Source: Nocardioides yefusunii (GTDB lineage Bacteria; Actinomycetota; Actinomycetes; Propionibacteriales; Nocardioidaceae). Taken from it: 64,000 nt of DNA. The notes beneath the pieces are model-generated. The model made no database searches and was not told the origin of the DNA. It worked only from the letters and a program-made list of their open reading frames with translations. A program made the position numbers and the translations under genes. The stretch covers positions 930,001 to 994,000 of the forward strand of contig NZ_CP034929.1 of NCBI RefSeq assembly GCF_004014875.1, read 5' to 3'. Positions 1-11,900 of this stretch are shown here, piece after piece (position 1 is the first letter of the stretch; the number at the start of each line of letters is the position of its first letter).

Positions 1-2927
1 ACCGGGACGGTGCCACCGGTGCTGAGCTTCTTGCTCACGGCCAGAGACGGAGCAGCCTTCACGTCCAGGACGAACTGGGTGTCGATCGTCTGCTCGGCGC
101 CGTCCCGGGCCGAGCAGGAGACGATCGTCTCGCCGGTCGGGAACACGCCGGTCGCGTCGGGGGAGCACCCCGTCACCACCGAAACGGTGGAGTCGGCACG
201 CGGGAGCTGGAACGGCACGCTGATGCCGCCTTCGCTGCCGGTGGCGCGGGCGTCGAGGACCGTCACCTTCGACGGCACCTCGACCCAGCGCGGGGCGGCC
301 GGGGTGGTGGAGCGGTTCACCGAGAAGGTGCCGAAGTCGGTGACGTTGCCGGCGAGGAAGGTGTTGCCCGCGGCGTCGTTGACGACGACGGTGGAGAGCG
401 CGGCGTCGTCGGCCTTCTTGCCCGCACCCACCGAGGTGGCGAGGGTGAACGACGCGGTGGCCGGGCTGGCCAGACCGGAGTCGGCGTCGGTCGAGGTGCA
501 GGCGACGACGACCTCGGCAGCGAAACCGGCCTCGCGTGCGGCATCGCTCGGCATCTCGCAGGAGACGGCGGGAACGACACGGTCGATCTTCGCCGGAGCG
601 GGTGCCGGGACCGGGGTGCAGTTGCCGGCTGCGTCACACACGTCGGCGTGGGTGGAGAAGGCGACCTTGTCGCTGCTCTTGCCGTCCTCGAGTGAGGCGG
701 TGAGGGTGAAGTCAGCCGTCTTCGCCTCGACCAACTCGGACCCGGCACCGGGGTCGGAGACGCACTCCACGACGACGTCGGTGTTGGTCCAGGTCTGGGG
801 CGTCTGCCCACAGGTCACGTCGGGGGCGCGGTCGTCGAGACCGAACCCGCTGACGTTCGGCGCCTGGGCACAGTTGCCGACGGTGTCGCACAGCTTCGGC
901 ATCTTCACGTCGAGGTCGAACGACTCGGTGCCGGCCGGGACAGAGGTGGCCACGGTGACCTTCTGCTCGGACTTGCCGTCGAGACCGGAACCGGCGTCGA
1001 CGACGGTGCAGGACACGTCGTGGCGAGCACCCTTGAGCCACGAACCGGCGGCGGGGACGTCGCAGGAGACGGTCGGGGCGCTGCGGTCCACCTTGAAGCC
1101 GGTGAAGGGACCGGCGGTGGTGCAGTTGCCGGTGAGGTCGCAGACTGCCACGGAGTTGGTGGAGGCGTCGGCGTCCACCGAACCCTCACCGACCAGCGTG
1201 GTGAGCTGGAACTCGCTCGCCGAACCCTCGGCGATGCCCGAACCGGTGTCGGTGGCGGTGCACTCGACGATGGCGTTCGCTGCGACCCAGCCCCGGGTGC
1301 GGGGCTGCTCGCAGGTGACCTCGGGGGCGGTCAGGTCGAGTTTGGCGGTCGCGGGCTTGCCCGCCTCGGTGGCGTCCGCGGTGGGGACGACGATCGCGGC
1401 ACAGTTGTCGACCGCGTCGCAGACCTGACCCAGCGGCGCGTTCTTGGTGCTCTTGCCACGCGGCTCGAACGGCACGCTGTCGCTCTGCTTGCCCGCGGTC
1501 ATGGCCCGCGTGCTGAGGGTGAACGAGGCGTCCTCGGCCGAGGCGAGACCACTGCCCGGGTTCTCGTCGGTGCCGTCGGCGGCAGTGCACTCCACCTGGA
1601 CCGACGTCGTGTTCTGCCACGTGGTGGGCACCGGGGCGCAGGCGACGACCGGGGGAACGGTGTCGATCATGATCCCGCCGACCGGGCCGGCGGTGGTGCA
1701 GTTGCCGTCCTGGTCGCAGACCGAACGCTGCGCGCTGGTGGCGTTGGTGGTGACGATGCCGTCGATGGTCTCGACCGCGAGGGTGAACTCGGCGCGGGTC
1801 CCGTCCTCGGAGAGGGTGAGGCCCTTGGCCTTCTCGACACCGGAACCGGTGTCGGTGGCGGTGCACGTCACCGATGCCTTGCGGGCCCAGCCCTTCGGCT
1901 GGTCACAGGTGACGACGGGGGCGGTGAGGTCGCGCTCCTTGAATCCGGTGCGGGTGGCGGTGAGGGTGAACGACTGCTGGGAACCGGAGACGCGCAGCAG
2001 GACGCTCGAACCGGCCGGGCCGGACAGGGTCGTGGACGCACCGGGGGCGCCGACCCGTTCCAGACGCGGGAACGGCGCGGTGGTGGCGTCGGGGTCGACG
2101 TCGGGCTGCTTCTCGGCCATCGCGTAGCCGGTGAGCTTCACTCCGCCGGTGCCGGTCACGGCCAGTTCGGCGCCCTTGTTGGGAACGGTCCACGCGTACC
2201 AGACCGAGCTGCTGCCGTGACCGGTGTCCTCGCCGTCCTCCAGCGTGGCACCCGCCAAGGAGCCCTCGCCGAGAGCGGCGTCGGCGGAGTCACCGGTGCG
2301 GGTGACGACCTGGTCCAGGGAGACGGCCGAGGCCACGTGGTCGTTGGCCGGGCCGCCCGGGGAGGTCTGCCAGATCGTGTAGACGAAGGCGCTCGAGGCG
2401 CCGTCCTTCGCGGCTGCGGCCACGCTGAAGACGTAGACGACGTCCTTCTGGGCGGTGAAGGAAGCGGCCGCGGCCGAGCCGGCCCCGCCGGTCGACGTCG
2501 TGACGTCGACAGCGACAAGGTCGGACTCCTTGGCGTCGGCCAGGAGCACGCCTGCGGGCAGGGCGCGCACCTGGACCGACGTGGCCGCCTGGCCGGTGCT
2601 CTGACCGGGGACCAGAAGGGTCTGACCGGCCTGCGGGGCAGGCCAGGTGAACCAACCGGTGCTCCCCGAGGGGAGGGTGCCGGAGAAGCTCTGGTCGCCG
2701 CGCGGGCGCTGCGTGGTCTCGCCCGGGGCGGGCGTCGCGACAGCGGTGATCAACGGGGTGGAGCACACCAACGTGGTGTTGGTGGTGCAGCCCGTGACCG
2801 GGTCAGGGTCGGACGCCTGCATCTGCGCGACGACCGCGGTGCTCAGGCCCCCGACGAGCAGCGCGCCGGCCGCGAGCGCGACCAGGCCGCGCCGGGCCCC
2901 GCGAGCGGGGGAGAGAGGGAGTTTCAC
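1..2927 (-). CDS. Secreted Ig-like repeat protein with PPC-like N-terminal region (partial, 3' end outside window)
   Basis: The gene runs off the left edge with no stop; 975 codons are visible. A GTG start at 2927 follows an AAAGG ribosome site. Residues 1-35 form a signal peptide (basic n-region, then VALAAGALLVGG). Residues about 60-290 look like bacterial pre-peptidase C-terminal (PPC) beta-sandwiches, with WFTWPAP and SVWYAWTVP segments. From about residue 330, about six units of 85-107 residues begin near 332, 425, 532, 615, 699 and 785. Each opens with a D-x-x-x-P-x-V-x-C strand, then C-T-A-T-D-x-G-S-G and ends with VCD-x-x-GNC. The regular Cys pairs suggest disulfide-stabilised extracellular Ig-like domains. 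It is the last visible gene of a three-gene exported-protein operon, 52 bp after the 3006-residue protein. Binding or adhesion is a guess; no enzyme motif was seen. Confidence 0.8.
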   Translation of the reverse strand, partial: MKLPLSPARGARRGLVALAAGALLVGGLSTAVVAQMQASDPDPVTGCTTNTTLVCSTPLITAVATPAPGETTQRPRGDQSFSGTLPSGSTGWFTWPAPQAGQTLLVPGQSTGQAATSVQVRALPAGVLLADAKESDLVAVDVTTSTGGAGSAAAASFTAQKDVVYVFSVAAAAKDGASSAFVYTIWQTSPGGPANDHVASAVSLDQVVTRTGDSADAALGEGSLAGATLEDGEDTGHGSSSVWYAWTVPNKGAELAVTGTGGVKLTGYAMAEKQPDVDPDATTAPFPRLERVGAPGASTTLSGPAGSSVLLRVSGSQQSFTLTATRTGFKERDLTAPVVTCDQPKGWARKASVTCTATDTGSGVEKAKGLTLSEDGTRAEFTLAVETIDGIVTTNATSAQRSVCDQDGNCTTAGPVGGIMIDTVPPVVACAPVPTTWQNTTSVQVECTAADGTDENPGSGLASAEDASFTLSTRAMTAGKQSDSVPFEPRGKSTKNAPLGQVCDAVDNCAAIVVPTADATEAGKPATAKLDLTAPEVTCEQPRTRGWVAANAIVECTATDTGSGIAEGSASEFQLTTLVGEGSVDADASTNSVAVCDLTGNCTTAGPFTGFKVDRSAPTVSCDVPAAGSWLKGARHDVSCTVVDAGSGLDGKSEQKVTVATSVPAGTESFDLDVKMPKLCDTVGNCAQAPNVSGFGLDDRAPDVTCGQTPQTWTNTDVVVECVSDPGAGSELVEAKTADFTLTASLEDGKSSDKVAFSTHADVCDAAGNCTPVPAPAPAKIDRVVPAVSCEMPSDAAREAGFAAEVVVACTSTDADSGLASPATASFTLATSVGAGKKADDAALSTVVVNDAAGNTFLAGNVTDFGTFSVNRSTTPAAPRWVEVPSKVTVLDARATGSEGGISVPFQLPRADSTVSVVTGCSPDATGVFPTGETIVSCSARDGAEQTIDTQFVLDVKAAPSLAVSKKLSTGGTVP

Positions 2928-2979
2928 CGAAAGACCTTTCAGAGGTGAACGGGAGGAACGAGAACGGGAACGGTCCATG

Positions 2980-5900
2980 TCAGGCCCAGCTCAGGGATGC
3001 CGGCGGGGTGTAGCAGATGCCCTCGCCGAACGCGGTCGCGCAGAACCTGGTCGGGTTGTACGAGATCGAGGCACCCATGTGGATGGAGCCGCAGCCGGCA
3101 ACGCAGACCTTGAGGTAGGCGTTGGCGACGCCGGCCACAGCGATACCGCTGCCGACGTTCCAGTTCTGGCCACCCGCGGAGAAGGAGCGCGGCTGGCTGG
3201 AGATCGAGAGCATCACGGTGCCGTTGAGCGCCCCCTCGGCGCCGCCGCAGATCCTGCCCCATGCCCAGCATTCGATGCCGCCGATGGAACGGTGGGGGAG
3301 CGACGCCGTGCCGTACACGTGGAACCCGGAGGCGTCGGTGATCTGGACACCCAGGTTGATCGTGCCGTTGAACGCCGAGGCGTTCGCCTTGAAGCCTGCG
3401 GCCTGGTTGGGCACGCCTGTCGTGCAGACCGAGGCCGCGACGTCAGCCAGGTTCGGTGCACCCGCACCGACGGGAACGTTGAGCGAGCCCCTGCCGGACA
3501 GGCAGGTCGCGCCGGTCGTCGTGAACGTTCCCGAGACACGGGCGTTGACGAACTGGCCGATGTTGGCGTTGACGTCGGCGCTGGCCACGATCACGCCGGC
3601 ACCCTGGGTGCTCCGGTTGGTGACGAGCACCGCTGCGTCGACACCGGTACCGAGCAGGGTCATCCGGCCGCGGCCCTGGACGGTGAACGAGAAACCGTTC
3701 GACCATGCGAGGTCAGCGTTCACGTCGGCCTGGACGATCCCGGCGTCGAGCGTGCCGGCAGCGGTGAAGCCGGACGGCTTCAGGCTGAAGCTGGCGCTCG
3801 CGACGCGGTAGCCGTTGACCCATCCGTTGCCGCTCCGGGTACCGCCCAGGATCAGGTCGGACTTGCCCGCCATCGCCCAGTCGTAGGTGTTGCCGGTCTT
3901 GGCGAAGTTGCCGTCGAGCTTCAGGTCGGCGTGGATCGGGGACGAGGCGGACTGCAGCAGACCCACCGCCAGCGTTCCCTTGGCCCACACGTCGCTGGCT
4001 GCGCCGATGCGACCCACGTCCACCTGGAGGTCGCCCTCCACGAAGCCGGCGAGCTTCACCGCGGCCGCACCCTGGAGACGGAAGTCTCCGTTCTGCACCG
4101 GGTGCGAACGTCCGGTGACCGGCGAAGTGATGGTCGCGCCACCGAACGTGTTGGTGGGGGAGAAGTACAGACGCGAGTTGTGGATCGTCGCCGTTGCCTG
4201 GTCGGTCAGCTGGACCTGCGCGGTGTTGATCGCGACGCCAGTGGCGTCGACACTGCCGTCGAGCTCGACGGAGAGCCCCGTCACGGCCACCTTGGCGCTG
4301 ATCGCGATCATGACGGGAGTCGTGGTTCCGGGGTGGACACCGACCTGCAGGCAGGGACCGGTGGCCGGGAACGTGATCTTGTCAGGGCCGCTGGTGAGGC
4401 TCACCGGCAGCGACTTCAGGGCGGTCGGCGAACAGCCGTTGCCGGTGACCTCCAGGCCTCCGAGCGAGAACGGGTCGGAGGCGGCGACGGCGTCCAGGGA
4501 CTGCAGCGAACCGCTGGAGTAGACGACCGATCCGCCGAGGACGAAACGCTTGTCCAGGACCTTGATCTGGCCCGAACCGTCGAGGGAGAAACCGTTGCGC
4601 GCGGCGTCGGTTCCCTTGGCGAGCTTGACCGAGGCGTTGAGCGCGAGGTTCTCGATCGTGGCGACGGTGCCGAGCGGGATGTTGCGACCCGCTGCGGAGA
4701 ACGCCAGGTTGAACGAACCCGACGCGAGGGCTTCGACGTCGACCTTCGCCGTGACGCGGGTGGCGGAGGTCGAGGCGTTGCTGCCCGGGGTGGCGTTGAT
4801 CGTGAAGCCACCGGTGAAGGTGAACTTCAGTTCCTTCGGGGCGACACTCAGGTGGACCGTCGTCTCGTCCAGGGCCACCGGTCCGACGCTGAAGGCGCCG
4901 ACGTTGGCGTCCGCCTCGAAGGACGGGGTGGCCATGTCGAGGGCGGCGTTGAAGTGCACGCCCACACCCAGCACCTGGGTGTCGAAGGAGACCGTGAAGC
5001 CGGCCGGGAAGACGACCTCACCGATCTTCCCGCCGAACGGCGCGATCGTCAGCTGGGCTGCATCGATCTGCAGCGCATCAGGAAGACCCGGGACGGGCTT
5101 CATGAACGTGCGGCCGTCCTGCTCACCCAGCGTCAGCGAGACGATGGGGGAGTCGACGGAGATGTTGAGCGCGAAGGAGACCTTCTCGTCCGCCACGACG
5201 CCGAGGGCGTTCTTCCACTGCGTGGGCAGCTTCGTGGCGGTCGCCGCGATGCCGACCGACGGAGTCGGGATCGCGGAGAACACGACGCCCACCTGGATGG
5301 CGGCCCGGGAGAGGGTCAGACCCTCGATGCCCAGGGCGTTCGTCCAGTTGTCGCCGTCGACGGTCAGCGCAGCGGTGACGCTGGGGACCCCGGCGAGCCT
5401 GATCGACAGGCCGGCCGTGGCGTCGAGGCGCGCGAGGTTCTTGCCCCCCACCTCGTCGGGGCGAGGCATGAAGAGCGAGGAAGCACCCAGGATCGAGAGT
5501 GATCCGTCGGTGGCCAGACGCAGGGACGCAGTGTTGAGCTGCAGGCGCGTGCCGTCGGACTTCTCGAAGATCTTCACGCCGTTCTTGCCGGCCGAGAGGG
5601 CCAGCTCGACGGTGCGGGTGGTGCCGCTCAGCGAGACCGTCGCGACCACGTTGGTGGCGGCGGGGAAGTCCAGCTTCTTCGACAGGAACTCGCAGGCGTC
5701 CTGGCCGAGCGAGAACTGGCCGATCGCGGTGAAACCGGCCGGCACCTTCATGCCGTTCACGGTCGGGTTGCTGGTGCGGTCGGCGCAGCTGGCCGCGTCC
5801 TTGGCGACGCCGCCGAGACCGGCGTTGAGGACGGAGGAGCCCAGGTCTGCGATCGGCTTGCTGGTGTAGATCACGCGTCCGGTGCCACTGAGGGCGCCGG

Positions 5901-8900
5901 TGATGTCGCCGAGGTTGACGGTGACGCTGGCGGCGAGGTCAGTGCCCTCGGCGTCTGCGTCGACGGCCACGACCGCGGCACCGCGGACACCGACGACGGA
6001 GCCGGACGCAGCCAGCGAGATCGAGGTGGTCTTCGGCTTGGCGGTGTGCTGGGCGGCGAGTTGGACCGAGGTCAGGGTGAGGCCCTGGACCGGGGTCAGG
6101 GACGGAGCGCTGGCGGTGGTGACCGCACGCCACGACGTGCCGGGCACGACGCAGAACTCGGCGCCGATGTCGACCGCTGTGCTGCCGGTCTTGACGTTGG
6201 CGACACCGTCGACGGCGAAGTAGACGTCGTCGACGACGGTGTCCTCGTCGAGGCCACAGACGACCGGGGCAGCGGCGCGCAGGCCCATCTGGACGCCCAG
6301 ACGCTCGACGCTCATGGCGCCGACCTTCCAGCGACCCTCGTAGGCCAGAGCGAGGGACATCGAGAGGGTGGCCTCGACCTCGTCCTCCTCGCAGTCGTCC
6401 TTCGTGCCGTCCTTGGCGTCAGCGTCCTTCTTCTCGTCGTCCTCCTTGGGGGAGGGCGCGCAGTCCTTCTTCTCGTCGTCCTTCGCGTCGTCGTCCTTCG
6501 CGTCGACGTCCTTGGCGGGGGCAGCAGCCGGCGCAGCGTCCGCGTCCTCCTCCGCGTCCTCCTCGGTGGAGCTGGCGATGGTTCCGGTGACGGAGGCTCC
6601 GGTCTTCGCCTCGGCGTCGTACTTCGTGAACTTCAGGCCGGGAGCGGCCTCCCAGTCCTCGGCGAGTCCACCGGTGACGGTCGCGGACCAGTTGTGCTTG
6701 TCCTCGAAGCTGCCCTCGATGCTGATCGCGGCCTTGGACGCCACGACACCGGAGAGCTCGAAGCCGAGCTCCTTCGGGGTCCACTCCAGGGAGGCGCCGT
6801 CGATGACGACGGCGTCGGTGCCGAGCTCGACCTCACCGTCGCTCAGCTCCAGAGAGACCGAGCCGGTGGTCCTGCCGGTCGTGTGGCGCAGCAGGCCCGT
6901 GCCGCCGAACGCGGCGTCGAAGGCCTCGAAGTCCTCGGCGGAGACGTGGACGAAGAGCTCGCCGGGAACCAGGTCCCCGCTCAGGTCGTCGTCCTCATCG
7001 TTCTTCTCCTCGGAGCCTTCGTCTTCAGCGGTCTCCTCGGCGTCCTTGATCAGTCCGGGGATGTCACCGCAGCCCTCGGAGTCGGGCCAGCAGTAGGCGC
7101 CGGTGACGCCTGCCTGGCCAGAGCCCTCGACCTGGGACACCGAGGCCTGCATCAGCAGGGCGTCCTCGCGGAGAGTGAGGGTGGTGGTGACCGGGCTCAG
7201 GTCGAGACCGGTGTCGGAGAGCAGCGGGAGGTCAGCGGCGCTGAGGGTGCCGGTGACGGCGTAGTCCTCGAAGGAGATCTTGACCTCGGCCAGGGTCACC
7301 GAGCCGAGGTTCCAGGCCGACGGGAGTGCGACCGTGCCCTCGTCGAGGGTGATGCCCTCGGTGCTGAGGGAGCCCTTGAGGCCGGTGAGGCCGATGCCTC
7401 GGTAGGTCATGCCCGCATCGGTGAAACCGATCACGAGCTCGTCGTTGCAGACGACCTTGTCGGGGAGACCGGACAGCAGTGCGCCGGCCTCGCCGAAGTC
7501 GACCACGGCGTCGCCGTAGGTGACGACCACGTGGTTGGTGACGTCGACGCCGGTCTCGACGAAGGAACGAGCCATCGTCAGGACCATGCCCAGCGGGCCG
7601 TCGGTGGCGCAGGCGGGGGAGTCGGGTTCGGGTTCGACGTACTCGCCGACGGTGAACTCGACGACCTGGCCGCTGGTCTGTCCGATGGCGTCGGTGACGT
7701 CGAGCTGGAAGGCGGCCACGCCGACGGGCAGCTCGGCGGTGGTGGCGCGGACGAGGGAAACGTTGCCCTCGCCCTCGTCGTCGGTGACGGCCTCGATCTC
7801 GGTGTCGCCGATGATGGTGGACCACTCGGTCTCGTAGGGGGCCACGCCACCGGAGATCTCCACCGCGAAGGTGGCGGCGTCGCCCTCGACGAACTCGTCG
7901 TCCTGACCCGAAGCTCCCTCGAGGGAGAAATCGCCGATGGCGATCGGGTCCGGGGCCCCGACGGTCACCGTGGTGGTGTCGGTCGCGGTGGCGGAGGCAG
8001 AGCCCGAACCACGACGGGCGTGGGTGCGCACGGTGATCTCGTCACCGGGCCGCGCGGTGGCAGGCACCGTGAGAACGGCGGTGCGGCCGTCCTCGTCGGG
8101 CGTGAGCGTGCCCCGGGCACTGGAGGACTGGGTGCGGGAGACCTGGCTCCAGGTCAGCTGCGTGCTGGCACCTTCGAAGGTGTCATTGACCAGGTCCACG
8201 GTCAGGTCGACCGAGGCACCGGGGGAGACGGTCTCGACGGGGCCCGCGACCGAGATGCCCAGGGTGCTGGCGTCCGGGCCGATCGCGAAGTCCGCGCGGG
8301 TGCCCGACGACGTGCCGGAGGTGTCGACGGTGCCGTCGCTGGCCTGCACGGAGAGGGCGAGACGCTGGACGTCGCGGGGCCACACGAAGCGGTAGGTCGC
8401 CCGTCCGGTCATGCCGGTCTTGGCGTTGGAGAGCTCGGAGAACGGGAGGTTCGCGAGCTCGGCGGGAACCGCGACCTTCGGGGTGACGGTGACGAGGTCG
8501 CTGTCGGCGTCGTTGTAGCGCACCGCGAGGGTGAGTTCGGTGCCGGCCTCAGGAGTCTTGAGCGCGTTCAGTTCGCGCGCTCCCTCGGCGTCGAGCAGCG
8601 TGATCTGGTTGATCACCGGAGCGCTGGGAGCAGCCGGGTTCACGACCACGTTCACGGTGTCGGTGCCGGTGGCCGGCCCCTGGGAGTCCTTCGCCAGGAG
8701 TGAGAAGGTCAGGGCGGTGGGGGAGGAGACGCCGGGCGCCAGGAACGAAGGACGTTCACCGGTGGCGCTCTTCGGCTTCTCGTCGGTCGCCTTCCCGTCG
8801 GTGTCGAGCCAGGTGACGGCCGGGCCGGCGACCTGGGTCCAGGTGTAGGTGAAGGGGCGTCCGATCGAGACCGATGCGGAGGCGTCGAGGTTCACCTGGG

Positions 8901-11900
8901 TCGGGTTCGGGAGACCGTCCTCGTCGGGGGTGGAGGCCTCGACCTCTTGGTCCTCACCGGCGGCGGGAGCGATCAGCACGGACTCGGCGCTCAGGACGCT
9001 GGAGCTCTGGAGCGCGGAGGCGCCTCGGGCACGCAGCACGTCCCAGGCGGCGATGAACCGCTCGGCGGGGGTGTCGCCGGCCACGTCGAGCAGGCCGATC
9101 GGGAACTGGAGCGCACCGGCGACGTTGTCTCCGACGGTGATGCCCACGCTTGCGTCGCCCTGGCTGCCCGAGGGGATCACCTGGTCGAAGTCGCACAGGA
9201 CGACGCCCTCGTGGCCGCCGGGGAAGGTGTCGCCGTAGGACTCGCAGACCGGCTGCGGCGCGTCGTCGGCGAACCCGGTCATGGTGATCGCGGGCTTGTC
9301 GGCGTCGTCGTCGAGGGTGACCTGGCTCGGGACGAGGAACGCGAGCACGCCCGCGTCGACGTCACCGAAGGTCGGGTGTCCCTTGAGTGAGAACGTGGCC
9401 TCGGTGTGGAAACCGGGCGTCAGCGGAGCGGACTCGAGCGTCCCCTGCGTCGAGAGCGGGGGGATGGCCTGACCGGCAGGAGTGCTGAGATCGGTGGTGA
9501 TCGGCGTGCTGTGCGTGGCCGACTGGCCGGTGGCGACGGAGATCGTGTGCAGCGAACCGGCGAAGGCCGAGGCCGGCATCACCGGGGCGGTGGAAACGGG
9601 GCTGACCACGAGGGTCGGACCGGTGACGGTGCCACCGGCCTTGACCTCGACGTCGTCGTCGGTGCAGGTGACGGTGGTCGCGTCACGGTCGCAGGACCAC
9701 CCGCCCGTCTCGACCAGACGGACCTCGGAGGCCATCGGGACGGTCTCGACGAAGGTGAGGGCTCCGGAGAAGGCGACCTGGCCGCTGTTGGTGGCGCCCA
9801 GGGTCAGGACGGCGCTCTCGGAGAGGGCTGCGGTCCGGCCCTCCTCGGGAAGGGTGACGTTCGTGGTGGACGCCATGTCCACCAGGGCGCCCTCGGGGGT
9901 CCACTCGGCGACGTCCTGCTTCTCGGCGTTCGGCAGGAGGAGCGCGGGGGAGAGGACGGGGAGCTTGACCGAGGCACGGGCGGGGGCGGCCACCGGACCG
10001 AAGGCGTCGGTGGACTCCACCTGGACGGCCAGGTCGTAGGGGGCGGTGCCCTCGGCGACGGGGACGGCAGCCAGCGGGAGGAGCAGGTCGGGAGTGGCGG
10101 ATCCAGCCAGGACTGCTGCGTCGGTGACGCACGTGACGCTCTGCTCGGCATCGCTGAGCGCGGCGGAACAGGTCCACCCCGGCGTCGGGTCCTTGACGTC
10201 CTCCTGGGCGTTCCATGCGACAGCACCGGGGCCGGCGACCACGGCGCCTGCGGACTTCTCGTGCGGGAACGCCAGCGGGACGGTCACGGTGACCGGTCCG
10301 GTGGTCTCGGCCTTGCCGTCGTTGGCAACACGGACGGTGACCGGCTCCCAGGCGGTCTTGCCGCCCTCGTCCAGGGCCGGGAGTTGCCCGGGGACGCCGA
10401 CCTCCGCGCTCAGGTGGGCGCGGTGGGGCTCCAGGACCTCGAACCCGATCGGCACCTGGCTCGACAGCGGCATCGGGGTGGTGACACCGTCGACGTCACG
10501 GGTGGTGGTGGCGGAGTAGTTGACGTCGAACGTCGTGAGCGCGGCGTCCTTCGGGACGTCCACGTGGAGGCTGAGCAGCGGGTAGGCACGGCCGGCGTTG
10601 AGCTTGGCCGGGTTCGAGCAGTTCACCAGCGTGTACTGATCGGGGATGACGGCGGTGGTACAGGTCCATCCGCGGTCCGTCGAGCCGTCGGAGGGCAGGA
10701 GGTCCTCGGAGACCGGGAGGGTCTGGAAGGAGTTCGCGGGCAGGGCAACGGTGACGTCGACGGTGCCGAAGCGCTCCTTGCCGGAGTTCACCACGCGGGC
10801 GTCGATCGGGACCGTCAGGCCGGGGCGGGGCGTGGCACGGGTGGAGACGCTGACCTCGACCTTGCCGTCCTCGACGATCTCTGCGTTGACCGGCGCGGAC
10901 TCGGCGCTCTGTTCGGTCGCGGTGCGGGTGCGCACCGTGTAGTAGTACGAGGCGAGCGGGTCGAAGAGGATCGGCTCGGCCACGCTGCCCAGGACGATCT
11001 TCGCGGAGTCGGTGACCTCGTACCGCTTCGGTGCCTTGTCAGGTGCCAGGACGAGTGGCTGGCCGGAACCGGAGACGACCGAACCATCCACCGAGACCAC
11101 AGCGAGCTCGACACCGGTCGCGGCGACGGGGAGGCCGTCGTCGTCGACGTCGGTGTAGCGGGTGACGAGGTAGTCGCGGATCACCGAGGAGTCGGTGGGC
11201 TCGTTCACGGGAGCTTCGAAACTGATCGTGATGCCGGAGTCGCCGGCCGCGGCCTTCACGGCGCGCGGAGCCTCGACGACCGGTGCGGTGGATCCGTCAC
11301 AGTCGTAGGTCGGCTGGGTGCCGTCGAGCACCAGCACCGAAGAACCGGACGTGTCGCTCTCGAGGTGGGTGTACTCGTCCTCCAGGTCGGTCTCGGTCCA
11401 GGGGCAGGCCTCCTGGAGGACCAGGCCGGAGAAGCTGCCCTTGTTGATGAGGTGGGTGTAGGTGGTGAGCGCCGACTTGGTCAGCGTCAGGGTGCCCTCG
11501 CCCTCCACGCTGCGGATGACGGTGCGACCGGTCACGGCGTCCGAGGGCGCGAGCAGCTGGGTCGAGACACGGACCTGGGCCGGGGTTTCTCCCTCGTCCT
11601 CGCCGTTGCCGGTGAGCTCGACCTCCTCGACGACGATGCTGCCGCCCGAAAGAGTGACGTCGCCGACGGTGACCAGGCGGTCGATCTGTGGCGGCGCGGC
11701 GGCGTCGACGCGGACCCGTGCGGTGGGCCCGGAGAGTCGGCTGGCGTCGATGCGCACCGCGTCCTGGGACGCGGAGCCGGCACCGGGCGCGATGGTGGGA
11801 ACCACGATCTCGGCGTCGGGGGACGAGAGGTCCCCGACGTTCCAGTTCTTCGGGTTCGACCACGTGTTGTCGCCGGACTGGTTGGTCCAGGCGTACCACT

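Noticed and set aside
10..5502. Long plus-strand reading frames (10-1428, 1020-2948, 2647-5502)
   Set aside because: They are antisense to the exported-protein genes, which have signal peptides, ribosome sites and recognisable repeats. High third-position GC creates long open antisense frames.
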